DNA of 41,043 nucleotides from Methylococcales bacterium (GCA_026399075.1 JAPLRR010000045.1:1-41043); one strand, 5' to 3'; positions 26,855-34,384 are shown, numbered from the stretch's first letter. Numbers and translations are program-made. Notes: generated by a model from the letters alone, not told the origin.

Positions 26855-27616
26855 ATGGCTGCTCAAGCTTTGCCGATTAACAATGAATTGACTGACGAAA
26901 TTAATTCTTACGCCCTTAAAAAACGTAAGCCGACAGATTTGCAAATTCGATCATTGAAAAACAAAGCCGATAAGTTAAGAGGTAAGGTACCCGAAAGTCT
27001 TTATTATGATGTGCAAGGCATGATTGCATTTTTAGCACATGACATTGAAGCATTGTCAACCCATTATCAAACCGCAATAAAGCTTGATTCCACTAATTTC
27101 CAAACACAATATAACTACTTAGCAGCATTAAGTAATGCAGGTACTTACTCAAACGCCTTGGCTCACGGAAAATTAATGCTGGCAAACTTTCCAGAGCATT
27201 CTGAAGAAATCCTTTCACTGCTAGTTGAGTATGCTTTTATGGCTTGCCGAATGCACGAGGCTTTGTTTTTTTTATCCCAACTAAACGATCCCAGTCAAAA
27301 TAAATATCATCCTTTGTTAAAAAAATGCATAACTATTTTTGAAGCCGCTGAATTAAATGACGATGTAGCCGAACGCTTACAATCCCTTGTATTCAATGTT
27401 ATACAAAAAAATAATCTGTATTTTTCAAGTTCATCGATAGGGCTTACAGATAACTGTATCCACTACCATATCTACGTTGATTCGCGCATTGAAGATATAT
27501 TCGAGATAAACTGGCAACTAGCCAATGAATTGGTAGAAAACACTGAAAACCCCTATAGCGATGCTATCTTGTTTGAGTTTGAGTCTATCGATGTATTAGA
27601 AGAGAGCCTAGCTTAA
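26855..27616 (+). CDS. TPR-like protein preceding a HEPN gene, function unknown
   Basis: 253 residues. Residues about 45-175 are helical with a tetratricopeptide-like pattern (ALSTHYQTAIKLDSTNFQTQ, then AGTYSNALAHGKLMLANFPE). The C-terminal third is a different, beta-rich domain (IHYHIYVDSRIEDIFEINWQ) that I do not recognise. The gene is visibly richer in A and T than its neighbours, suggesting acquisition. Start at 26855 is chosen for AAGGCGGG just upstream; an upstream TTG-initiated extension lacks one. Its TAA shares its last base with the ATG of the HEPN gene, so the two products are probably made together and may interact. Confidence 0.72.
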   Translation: MAAQALPINNELTDEINSYALKKRKPTDLQIRSLKNKADKLRGKVPESLYYDVQGMIAFLAHDIEALSTHYQTAIKLDSTNFQTQYNYLAALSNAGTYSNALAHGKLMLANFPEHSEEILSLLVEYAFMACRMHEALFFLSQLNDPSQNKYHPLLKKCITIFEAAELNDDVAERLQSLVFNVIQKNNLYFSSSSIGLTDNCIHYHIYVDSRIEDIFEINWQLANELVENTENPYSDAILFEFESIDVLEESLA

Positions 27617-28014
27617 TGAGCGTATCACACAGCGACTTTTATACCGCCGCCGAAGCTTTGCTCAACAACTCAAACAGCACAGAAATAGATTTTAGAAACC
27701 TAATTAGCCGATCTTATTACGCTGTATTTCACTTAAGCAGGGAAATTTCCGCTAATTTTGCCACGCCTATCGATGAGGCGGCTTATCAAAAACTAGGCAG
27801 CCACGAAAAAGTGATCAGCAAATTTGAAAAACACAGCGATAAACGTTTTCAAGCCTTAGCCATTTTAATCAGGCAGCGAAAAGCTAAGCGCACCAAAGCC
27901 GATTACGACATCCATCTGGACATTAAACGCCAAGAAACCGCCCAACACTTTCACGCTGTCAAAGGCTTGCTAGCCAAACTTGAAGCACTCAAACCCGTGG
28001 AGAAGCAACCATGA
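27616..28014 (+). CDS. HEPN-domain protein, putative RNase
   Basis: 132 residues. SRSYYAVFH gives the HEPN motif R-x6-H (Arg32, His39), and the later segment RTKADYDIHLD matches the R-x-x-ADYD element typical of PF05168-like HEPN proteins. Active HEPN proteins are metal-independent RNases in toxin-antitoxin and defence systems. Usually a MNT nucleotidyltransferase is the partner; here the adjacent gene is TPR-like. The TGA overlaps the ATG of hpr by four bases, tying this gene to a serine-cycle enzyme. Whether it is toxic or regulatory is open. Confidence 0.8.
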   Translation: MSVSHSDFYTAAEALLNNSNSTEIDFRNLISRSYYAVFHLSREISANFATPIDEAAYQKLGSHEKVISKFEKHSDKRFQALAILIRQRKAKRTKADYDIHLDIKRQETAQHFHAVKGLLAKLEALKPVEKQP

Positions 28015-28982
28015 ACAAACCCAAAGTCATCGTCACCCGTCGCTGGCCCGCTGAAGTTGAAGCCCAGTTACAAGCCCTTTACGACGTACAACTCAACGAA
28101 TCAGACATCCCATTTACCGCCGACCAACTCAAGCTTGCCTTGCAAACAGCCGATGCGCTATTGCCCACTGTCACCGACGCACTGACCGCCGAGGTGATTA
28201 ACGTGGCCAACAAACGCGCAAAAATTATCGGCAATTTTGGCGTTGGCTATAATAATATCGACATCAATGCCGCCAAGGCAGAAGGCTTGGTCGTCACCAA
28301 CACACCCCATGTGCTGACCGACTGCACCGCCGATATTGCCATGTTATTGCTGCTAATGTCAGCGCGTCGCGCACCTGAAGGCGAGCGTCTGATCCTCGAC
28401 CAGCAATGGACAGGCTGGAAACCCACCCAGTTAATCGGGCAAAAAGTAACCGGCAAAACCTTAGGTTTAATCGGCTTTGGCCGTATCGCACAGGCGATGG
28501 CCAGAAAAGCCCATCACGGTTTCGGCATGAAGATTTTGTTTTTCGCACCTTCACAGCCCGCGCAAGCCATCGTGGACGAGTTGCAGGCCACCCGCTGCGA
28601 AACGGTCGAAGACTTATTGCCACAAGCCGATTTTGTTTCCTTGCATTGCCCCGGCGGTGCCGCCACCCGCCATTTAATCAACGAACAACGGCTAAAATTA
28701 ATGCGCCCTAGCGCACATTTAATCAATACGGCACGTGGTGATGTGGTCGATAGCAAAGCCTTGATCAAAGCCTTACAAGAAGGCTGGATCAAAGGCGCAG
28801 GCTTAGACGTGTTTGAAGGTGAACCTGCTGTAGACCCTGGCTTTTTGACGTTAGACAATGTGGCGCTGTTGCCGCATTTAGGCAGTGCCACCGAAGAAAC
28901 CCGCGTAGCTATGGGGAATCGCGTATTGGCGAATATCGCCGCATTTTTTGCCGGGCAAGAGCCAGGGGATAGGGTGGTATAA
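28011..28982 (+). CDS. hpr: Hydroxypyruvate/glyoxylate reductase
   Basis: 323 residues of the D-2-hydroxyacid dehydrogenase family. The NAD(P) loop is LGLIGFGRIAQAM (about 150-162); the catalytic residues are in NTARGDVVD (Arg), GLDVFEGEP (Glu) and LPHLGSATEE (His). In the serine cycle it reduces hydroxypyruvate, the product of Sga, to glycerate. ATGA overlap with the HEPN gene means its translation may depend on that gene. No clear terminator follows. Confidence 0.9.
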   Translation: MNKPKVIVTRRWPAEVEAQLQALYDVQLNESDIPFTADQLKLALQTADALLPTVTDALTAEVINVANKRAKIIGNFGVGYNNIDINAAKAEGLVVTNTPHVLTDCTADIAMLLLLMSARRAPEGERLILDQQWTGWKPTQLIGQKVTGKTLGLIGFGRIAQAMARKAHHGFGMKILFFAPSQPAQAIVDELQATRCETVEDLLPQADFVSLHCPGGAATRHLINEQRLKLMRPSAHLINTARGDVVDSKALIKALQEGWIKGAGLDVFEGEPAVDPGFLTLDNVALLPHLGSATEETRVAMGNRVLANIAAFFAGQEPGDRVV

Positions 28983-29051
28983 CGCCGGATTGAGGTCTTA
29001 GGGCTTTCAAAACAGGGATTCTAGCTTCTTCCCGATGAAGGGCGTAAGCCA

Positions 29052-29228
29052 ATGTCCCGTTTTCGGAAGTTCCCTTGGTTCCGTCAGGCATCAGTGGAAC
29101 AGTTGTTTCAAGTTGACCGTCCGCAGCCACATCATCTATATTGGCCCGAGCTGGACATTGACTTGCCTATTGATTCAATCCGCCATCAAGGGCGATTTCC
29201 TTTGGTTTCAAAGGTTATGGGTTGTTAA
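29052..29228 (+). CDS. Small DUF2442 protein
   Basis: 58 residues. The segments RFRKFPWFRQASVEQL and HHLYWPELDIDLPIDSIRH are those of short DUF2442 proteins found as toxin-antitoxin-like or DUF4160-linked genes. The ATG at 29052 has GAAGGGCG nine bases upstream. The reading frame ends with VSKVMGC, as in short family members. An antisense open frame across it is judged a shadow. Function unknown; it opens the accessory island. Confidence 0.65.
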   Translation: MSRFRKFPWFRQASVEQLFQVDRPQPHHLYWPELDIDLPIDSIRHQGRFPLVSKVMGC

Positions 29229-29434
29229 AGGTTTGTTAGCAAGTAGTCCGGGCGGCATCACTTCGTACCCTAACGGGTCGCGCTAGCAAACCGCCATGCC
29301 CAATGCGGCATCGCGGCTTGTTTTTGGTGGATTGCTTCTGCGTCGACCTTCATTCATAAACCTTACGGGTTAGGTTAGACTGGCTGCGATATTACACGAC
29401 CTGAGCCCGTTTTTTGCACAAGAGGAATATCCCC
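29229..29434. other. Spacer upstream of vapBC with short inverted repeats
   Basis: No gene is seen. A loose hairpin joins GTTTGTTAGC near 29231 with GCTAGCAAAC near 29282, with ACCCTAACGGGT in its loop. A -10-like TTAGACT near 29371 may belong to the vapBC promoter, but support is weak. Confidence 0.35.
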
Positions 29435-29632
29435 ATGCTTGCACACATCGAACTCAACGAAGAACTCATACAAGCCGCGATGCAAGCCACTGGGCTAGGC
29501 AGCGAAGCGGAAGCCGTGGAAGCTGGATTGAAACTATTGTTACGCCAAGAAGGCTACGCCAGATTGTTGGAATTGGGCGGAAAATTACGCTGGGAAGATA
29601 ACGCTACGGAATCACCGGAACCCCGCACATGA
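29435..29632 (+). CDS. vapB: VapB-type antitoxin
   Basis: 65 residues. AHIELNEELIQAAMQATGLG followed by a helix AEAVEAGLKLLLRQEG is the ribbon-helix-helix antitoxin pattern, with an acidic, unfolded-looking tail that would bind the toxin. AGAGGA is well placed before the ATG at 29435. The stop overlaps the vapC start. Confidence 0.88.
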   Translation: MLAHIELNEELIQAAMQATGLGSEAEAVEAGLKLLLRQEGYARLLELGGKLRWEDNATESPEPRT

Positions 29633-30030
29633 TGATGGTCGATAGTAGTGTATGGATCGACCATTTCAACGGCACGATAAACCGACCTGTCGAGTTTTTG
29701 CGGGCCGGTCTCGCCCAAAACATACAGGAATTCGTCATCGGCGATTTGATTTTGCTCGAAGTATTGCGTGGCTTTCGCAATGATCGGGATTATCTCGATG
29801 CTTACAATGCCCTGCAGGTTCTTGGCTGCTTTGATTTGGTCGGCAAACACCTAGCCGTAATTGCCGCGCAAAACTATCGGATATTGCGCAAACAGGGAAT
29901 TACTATTCGCAAGTCAGCGGATGTGTTGATTGCAACATTTTGCATCGAACAACAAATCCCCTTGCTGCATAATGACCGCGATTTTGAGCCTTTCGCACAA
30001 TATTTGGGTTTGCAGAGAGCAAAAATGTAG
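29629..30030 (+). CDS. vapC: VapC-type PIN-domain ribonuclease toxin
   Basis: 133 residues. The PIN acidic set is complete: Asp5 (MVDSSVWID), Glu44 (LLEVLRG), Asp98 (SADVLIA) and Asp116/118 (HNDRDFE). VapC toxins cut tRNA or rRNA when VapB is degraded. It is coupled to vapB by an ATGA overlap, and a short inverted-repeat element lies immediately downstream. Confidence 0.93.
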   Translation: MMMVDSSVWIDHFNGTINRPVEFLRAGLAQNIQEFVIGDLILLEVLRGFRNDRDYLDAYNALQVLGCFDLVGKHLAVIAAQNYRILRKQGITIRKSADVLIATFCIEQQIPLLHNDRDFEPFAQYLGLQRAKM

Positions 30031-30043
30031 CACAAACAAAGCA

Positions 30044-30143
30044 TGGGGTTAAGTCTAGCAATATCGAACAAATGGTGTCTGTTCTTATAAAATCATGTTT
30101 TCTTTCTTTTTGTGATGATATAATTTTGCAAGACTTGGCGCCA
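30044..30143. repeat. REP/MITE-like element, copy A
   Basis: About 100 bases with terminal inverted repeats (TGGGGTTAAGTCT at 30044-30056, AGACTTGGCGCCA at 30131-30143). Its right half (30096-30146) matches 34301-34351 at about 43 of 51 positions. It lies between vapC and the orphan antitoxin. Such elements are usually moved by a transposase elsewhere in the genome. Confidence 0.65.
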
Positions 30144-30152
30144 TTTGTGGGC

Positions 30153-30350
30153 TTAAATGGCAACCCGCTGGGCAATCTCAATAGCTTTGCGTAACAAATC
30201 ATTTACCAATATTTGCAACTTTTCAGGGCTGCATTTTTGGCTTAAAACCCTTGCTACATCTTGGTCAAGGTAAATCGGTGCTTGAATGTCTTCGATAGGC
30301 ACATAAAACTTGCCTTGTTCAGCGTTGGAAAAATCATATCCGTCTTTCAT
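30153..30350 (-). CDS. Orphan antitoxin-like (CopG/BrnA-type) protein
   Basis: 65 residues. MKDGYDFSNAEQGKFYVP followed by an IYLDQDVARVL strand and a helix KLQILVNDLLRKAIEI matches a family of small ribbon-helix-helix antitoxin-like proteins. No toxin-sized gene is adjacent on the same strand; the DUF2442 gene 28 bases upstream is not a known toxin. The ATG at 30350 has GGGGGTG upstream. Confidence 0.7.
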   Translation of the reverse strand: MKDGYDFSNAEQGKFYVPIEDIQAPIYLDQDVARVLSQKCSPEKLQILVNDLLRKAIEIAQRVAI

Positions 30351-30378
30351 TTTTTCACCCCCTAATTTGCTTTTTCCA

Positions 30379-30624
30379 TTACGCTGCCACGCGTGTTTCA
30401 GAACGTCCGCCAGCAAACCGAAACAAGGTTTTTGGTTCTATATCCACCGTGCCGCCGTTAAATTCCAGGCATCCCCAGTCGGCATCCAGACGCGCCGTGT
30501 CTAGCGCATCCAAATCCACATGATGACCAATCAGGGCTTGTAAATCGGCTTCTAGTGTTTCTCCGTTCTCAAAAGTCAACAGAAAGCGGTAAGACGATAC
30601 ATGCTTAAATGCGATTAATTTCAT
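30379..30624 (-). CDS. DUF2442 protein, partner of DUF4160
   Basis: 81 residues, full family length. MKLIAFKHVSSYRFLLTFEN opens the DUF2442 fold and WGCLEFNGGTVDIEPKTLFR is its diagnostic end. The ATG at 30624 has GGAG upstream and follows the DUF4160 stop by four bases. DUF4160-DUF2442 pairs behave like toxin-antitoxin modules by genomic association; no activity is established that I can name. Confidence 0.85.
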   Translation of the reverse strand: MKLIAFKHVSSYRFLLTFENGETLEADLQALIGHHVDLDALDTARLDADWGCLEFNGGTVDIEPKTLFRFAGGRSETRVAA

Positions 30625-30628
30625 AGTA

Positions 30629-30883
30629 TTACTCCAATGGTGCAATAGCGTGGAATTGTTGGGTATCCCACATCTCCAGCAATTCATTTTGATGCAACTC
30701 CGCCCATTCACGCACTAATTGGCGGCATTTTTTAGGCAGTGCCCCATCAATGATGTTCAGATTATCTAACTCCATAACTGCTTGATGCTCGCCGTATTTG
30801 ATATGAATATGGCGCGGCGGATGTTCACGGTCAATCAAAAACATGCGGATTATAATCCCATAAAAGCGGCAAATTTCAGGCAT
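30629..30883 (-). CDS. DUF4160 protein
   Basis: 84 residues. MPEICRFYGIIIRMFLIDRE with EHPPRHIHIKYGEH is the unmistakable DUF4160 start, and the end HQNELLEMWDTQQFHAI is typical. TAGGAAA precedes the ATG. It is co-transcribed with the DUF2442 gene. A decayed copy of its 3' end lies at 31225-31287. Confidence 0.88.
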   Translation of the reverse strand: MPEICRFYGIIIRMFLIDREHPPRHIHIKYGEHQAVMELDNLNIIDGALPKKCRQLVREWAELHQNELLEMWDTQQFHAIAPLE

Positions 30884-30891
30884 GGTATTTC

Positions 30892-31218
30892 CTATAAATA
30901 GTTTACCAGCACCGCCTGTTTCTGGGCGGCGGCTTCGGTAATGAGGGCTTGCGCGGCGGTAATGGCCTTATCGATTGAATCTTTGCCATGAGTCCATAGC
31001 TCATACTCGCTAATATCGATTTCCTCATTCCAAAAAACCGCATATCCCCCAGTTTCTACTTGTACATTTCTGAAGAAGCCTGGATTTTTCAGCGGCAAAA
31101 ACATTTCATTTTTCAGTAAAGCTGAGATGTCATACCCTCTTTTTTAGCCATTATTAAACTCAATGGCTAAAACATGATGATTAATGGCTTTGGCTTGGTG
31201 TATTTTTGGACAGTGCAT
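30892..31218 (-). pseudogene. DUF2442 gene interrupted by an in-frame TAA
   Basis: Reading from the ATG at 31218, codons 1-24 encode a DUF2442 start (IHQAKAINHHVLAIEFNNG). Codon 25 is TAA (31144-31146). The same frame continues at once with the rest of the domain (YDISALLKNEMFLPLKNPGF, then VFWNEEIDISEYELW) to a stop at 30892. The simplest reading is a single nonsense change, probably GAA or AAA to TAA. An internal ATG at 31104 could still give a 70-residue C-terminal fragment. It sits six bases after the DUF4160 remnant, mirroring the intact pair next to it. Confidence 0.82.
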
Positions 31219-31224
31219 AAGGAT

Positions 31225-31287
31225 TCATTTTAAAGGTGGCAGTTTATGAAATTCTTGGGTGTTCCATATCAGCAGCAATTCATTTTG
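31225..31287 (-). pseudogene. 3' remnant of a second DUF4160 gene
   Basis: The minus strand encodes QNELLLIWNTQEFHKLPPLK and a stop, clearly related to the end of the intact DUF4160 protein (HQNELLEMWDTQQFHAIAPL). Upstream of 31287 the similarity stops at a sequence with a TTCCCAA/TTGGGAA hairpin (about 31300-31321). The gene has lost its first three quarters. Confidence 0.75.
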
Positions 31288-31390
31288 TTGTTGTCTCGTT
31301 CCCAAATTCTGCTTGGGAATGTCTACCTTCAAGCACTGTTTGACGAATCAACCACACCAAGCGGAGCTTGGTCATAGGCGATAATCGGCT

Positions 31391-34030
31391 TTAAGGATAC
31401 GATTCTAATTCTAAGCCTACAAGAATAGTTCTCTTAAGGTCTGCCCTTTGAATGTTTGCCCTTTTAAGGTCTACCTCTCGAAGGTTTGCCCCTTGAAGGT
31501 CTGCCTCTCGAAGGTGTGCCCCTTGAAGGTCTGCCCCTTGAAGGTTTGCCCCTTGAAGGCCTGCCCCTCGAAGGTTTGCCCCTTGAAGGTTTGCCCCTTG
31601 AAGGTTTGCCTCTTGAAGATTAGCCCCATAAGCTTGCACTTGAAATAGATTAGTTCCCATCAAATTCGCCCTGTATAAATCTTGAATATGCAATGTACAA
31701 TGACTCAAATCGATAAATATGAGTGAATCTAATGCCAAGACGTTTTCATCCCCATTTCTCTGCCCGCGTAATCGACACAGCCAAGTGCCAAATGCCGTAG
31801 GATCCAGCCACTCAATAGGTAAAACCTGTTGAGTTTGGCTAGCGCAAGCCGCGTGCATCACCAACAAAGTTTCTTCTGCATTACGCGATTGCCGCATCAT
31901 TTCCTGAAAATTTTTTAAGCCCAGTTTTTCCATCGGCATGCCATGCGACACCGCCGATTCAATCAAACGGCAAAGTAAATATTGCCATTGCTTAATTTCT
32001 TCCGGTGTGGCCAACGCCACTTGGTTTTTAATAAACGGGTTAAGATAGTCATCTACTGACGTGGCACCGCAAATTTCAGTCCAATGTTCTAAAGCCTTAC
32101 GCAAATCCCAACCATCATCTGGATTGTCTTCATGGCGTTGCCATTCCAATTGGATTTTTTCCAACATACGCACCAAGCGGCAAGCAATCAAATATTCGCC
32201 AAAGCTTTTATGGGTAAACTCAAAAGTCTTATCGCCTTTCACTTCGCCGCTTTGCCGAAAATAAAAAGCGGTCAATAAGCGCGTCACGCCTTTTTCTGCG
32301 CCTTCCTGAAATTCTTCCAGATAACGGTGTAAGTTGCTTTTGTTACATCGCGATTGAATGTATTCAACAGTGGTGGTGCGCCCATCGCCATGCCATACCG
32401 CTAAGGCTATTTCTTCCAGAATGCGGCAAAAGTCTTTAAAAGCTAAATTACCTGCACCCTGATGTTTGCGGTTTTTGCCTTCGTATTGGCGTTCATAGAC
32501 GGCTTCCAACAAGTCGCTATAGACTTGGTTCAGCGTGGTTGCAGCATCAAAATCCAGTTGCTGGCGATCAAAACTTAAAGCCACCAAATAATTCAATAAG
32601 GGCCAGCGGGTAATCTCGGTTAAGTTTCTGCTAGCCAAAGCCGTTGGCATTTCAGTATAAGCTTTGCCGCTGGCCTTACCGTAGTTATGCCACCATAGGT
32701 GGCGTTGGTCTTCATTAAGCAGCTTTTGTGGGTCTTGGTAGCTTTCCCTATCATTCACATCAACAAAATACGGCAAGATATGCAGTATTTGTTTAGTGCT
32801 GCGGAATTTATTGGCGTTGGCCTGCACCACCAAATCCCGACCGCTGATGATAAATTGGCGTTGCAACTGTTGCCCATTAAACACATTGAGTTTACGCAAA
32901 AGTTCATCAATAAATTCTTGCGCGGCTTGGGCGGCGGCTTTGCCTTGCATGGAAATTTCATCTAAACCATCAAAAATCACCAATAATCTGGATTCGCCCT
33001 GCTTTACGTTTAAAGGACTGCCTTCCAAATAGCGGTTTTGGGCAATAAACCGCGCTACCGCGTCGATTAAATCGGCTGATAAATCAAACAAATGCAAAGG
33101 CACAAACAACACTTTAACGGCGGAATGTTCGGCTATGTGCGCGGCAAACATTTTGCAGAAAGAAGATTTGCCGCAGCCTGGGCCGCCGCTTAGCAAACGG
33201 ATAGGATCATCGGCATTAAAATGGGTTACCCAATCTGTCAATTCGGTCTGCAAATCCACCACCTGTTTTTTAGAATCTTGCTCGGTGTCGGCAACTGAAC
33301 GGTGTTGTTGTTCTTTGGGTTGTTCTTGGTAATAAGCGCGTAGCGGCACATAAACGCTTTGCAAGCTGAACGCTTCGGCAAACATACGTTGATTGACTTG
33401 TTCGCGTAACCACGCGTGGTATTGCAGCCAGCGGCGTTGCTGTTGTGCGGCTTGGGTAAACGGGGTTTGGACTGCGGGGGTGATGTTGGCGTAGCGATCT
33501 GGTTCTTTGAGCCATTCGCTGTGCAATTCCAATGCAAACCTATCCGGTAAACGTTGGGCGAGGGCTTGCGCTTGGCTGGTGCTTAAACCCAAACCAGTTA
33601 GCCAATGTTGCAAGGATTTGCCAAATTCTTGCAATAACGGCAGTTGTTGTGGACGCTGGAAAAATTCAGCAGTAATGCCCACGTCAATTTGTTCAAAATG
33701 ATTGCTTAGTATTGCGCTTAATTCTTGTTGTTTGTTTTCATCGGGCGTATCAACCAGCTCGAATATGTCCTGACAATCCAATAACACGCCCGATAAGGCT
33801 TTGGTTAAGGCGTTGTAGATCAGCAACCAAGCGAGTTGTCCGGCTTTATCCGCAGACGAAAGGTCTACAAAGGCATCGGCGAGATTTTCTGTGGCATCTT
33901 CAAACTCACCTTGCGTACCTTTAAAAACAGCTTTGGCTAAATTGAGGAAAAAATTCTTCGGCTCAATTTTTAGCGGCTTATTCCAAACCGAAACGGGTTT
34001 GGATATGGACAAATCGTATTGTGGGTTCAT
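31391..34030 (-). CDS. NACHT/STAND NTPase with C-terminal pentapeptide repeats
   Basis: 879 residues. Residues 1-270 are a helical N-terminal region without a recognised effector domain. The NTPase has Walker A GGPGCGKSS (282-290, Lys288), a Walker B of NACHT type LLVIFDGLDE (349-358) and a sensor-like IISGRDLV (about 394-401). A winged-helix/helical region with FEFTHKSFGEYLIA, typical of NACHT proteins, follows. From about 785 to 870 come pentapeptide repeats A(N/D)LQG, which fold as a right-handed beta-helix. Proteins of this design act as switches; bacterial NACHT proteins include anti-phage defence factors. It stands alone between the DUF2442/DUF4160 remnants and an inverted-repeat element, among toxin-antitoxin genes. 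Defence is inferred from architecture and neighbourhood. Confidence 0.85.
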   Translation of the reverse strand: MNPQYDLSISKPVSVWNKPLKIEPKNFFLNLAKAVFKGTQGEFEDATENLADAFVDLSSADKAGQLAWLLIYNALTKALSGVLLDCQDIFELVDTPDENKQQELSAILSNHFEQIDVGITAEFFQRPQQLPLLQEFGKSLQHWLTGLGLSTSQAQALAQRLPDRFALELHSEWLKEPDRYANITPAVQTPFTQAAQQQRRWLQYHAWLREQVNQRMFAEAFSLQSVYVPLRAYYQEQPKEQQHRSVADTEQDSKKQVVDLQTELTDWVTHFNADDPIRLLSGGPGCGKSSFCKMFAAHIAEHSAVKVLFVPLHLFDLSADLIDAVARFIAQNRYLEGSPLNVKQGESRLLVIFDGLDEISMQGKAAAQAAQEFIDELLRKLNVFNGQQLQRQFIISGRDLVVQANANKFRSTKQILHILPYFVDVNDRESYQDPQKLLNEDQRHLWWHNYGKASGKAYTEMPTALASRNLTEITRWPLLNYLVALSFDRQQLDFDAATTLNQVYSDLLEAVYERQYEGKNRKHQGAGNLAFKDFCRILEEIALAVWHGDGRTTTVEYIQSRCNKSNLHRYLEEFQEGAEKGVTRLLTAFYFRQSGEVKGDKTFEFTHKSFGEYLIACRLVRMLEKIQLEWQRHEDNPDDGWDLRKALEHWTEICGATSVDDYLNPFIKNQVALATPEEIKQWQYLLCRLIESAVSHGMPMEKLGLKNFQEMMRQSRNAEETLLVMHAACASQTQQVLPIEWLDPTAFGTWLCRLRGQRNGDENVLALDSLIFIDLSHCTLHIQDLYRANLMGTNLFQVQAYGANLQEANLQGANLQGANLRGAGLQGANLQGADLQGAHLREADLQGANLREVDLKRANIQRADLKRTILVGLELESYP
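31429..31633. repeat. 15-base tandem repeat encoding the pentapeptide tail
   Basis: About 13 units of a 15-base motif (plus strand TTGAAGGTTTGCCCC and variants) encode the A-(N/D)-L-x-G repeats of the NACHT protein. Several central units are nearly identical at DNA level, so copy number could change by slippage without shifting the frame. Confidence 0.85.
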
Positions 34031-34138
34031 TTGATACTATGCCTGACATGCTATTGAATAGGGAAATGTATGGGTTAGATTCTACGTTGTCTGTGGATTT
34101 TCAGCCTAGAACTTATTGGAAAGAATGCGGGGAAGCCC
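34031..34138. other. Region directly upstream of the NACHT gene
   Basis: The NACHT ATG at 34030 has no obvious ribosome site; the minus strand reads AGTATCAA just before it. No gene is seen. A promoter must lie here or in the adjoining inverted-repeat element. Confidence 0.35.
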
Positions 34139-34271
34139 GTAGGGTGTTTAAGCGCCAGCGCCATACACCAAAACAGCCTCCCAACACCACACAGACTTAA
34201 GGTGGGTAAGGTGATAGACTGGCGGCAAGGTGGGGGCAATCGGTGTATGGCGCTGCGCTTATACACCCTAC
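34139..34271. mobile_element. MITE-like element, copy 1
   Basis: 133 bases bounded by terminal inverted repeats of about 30 bases (left GTAGGGTGTTTAAGCGCCAG..., right end complementary with only two differences). No coding capacity. A diverged direct copy is at 35323-35451. It lies in the upstream region of the NACHT gene and may supply or alter its promoter. Confidence 0.8.
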
Positions 34272-34288
34272 ATTCACGAAAACAAAGC

Positions 34289-34348
34289 TTGGGGTCAGGT
34301 TGTTTTCTCTTTTTTTGTGATGATGTAATCTTGCAAAACCTGCCCCCA
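34289..34348. repeat. REP/MITE-like element, copy B
   Basis: A 60-base relative of the element at 30044-30143 with terminal inverted repeats TTGGGGTCAGGTT and AACCTGCCCCCA. Compared with copy A it lacks about 40 internal bases. It lies directly beside MITE copy 1, before the end of the antitoxin gene. Confidence 0.6.
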
Positions 34349-34384
34349 TTTCCCATTTGTAAATAGCATTTTTATTCTATCGTA

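Noticed and set aside
28909..29130. Minus-strand frame of 73 codons overlapping the end of hpr
   Set aside because: It is antisense to hpr and to the DUF2442 frame, whose protein pattern is recognisable; no ribosome site was found.
31429..31633. Possible CRISPR-like array because of regular spacing
   Set aside because: The period is 15 bases without spacers, in frame with a long coding region; it encodes pentapeptide repeats.
31448..31648. Plus-strand open frame of 66 codons with a regular Cys-Pro-Leu-Lys-Val pattern
   Set aside because: It is the antisense of the 15-base pentapeptide-coding repeat; its regularity comes from the repeat and it has no ribosome site.
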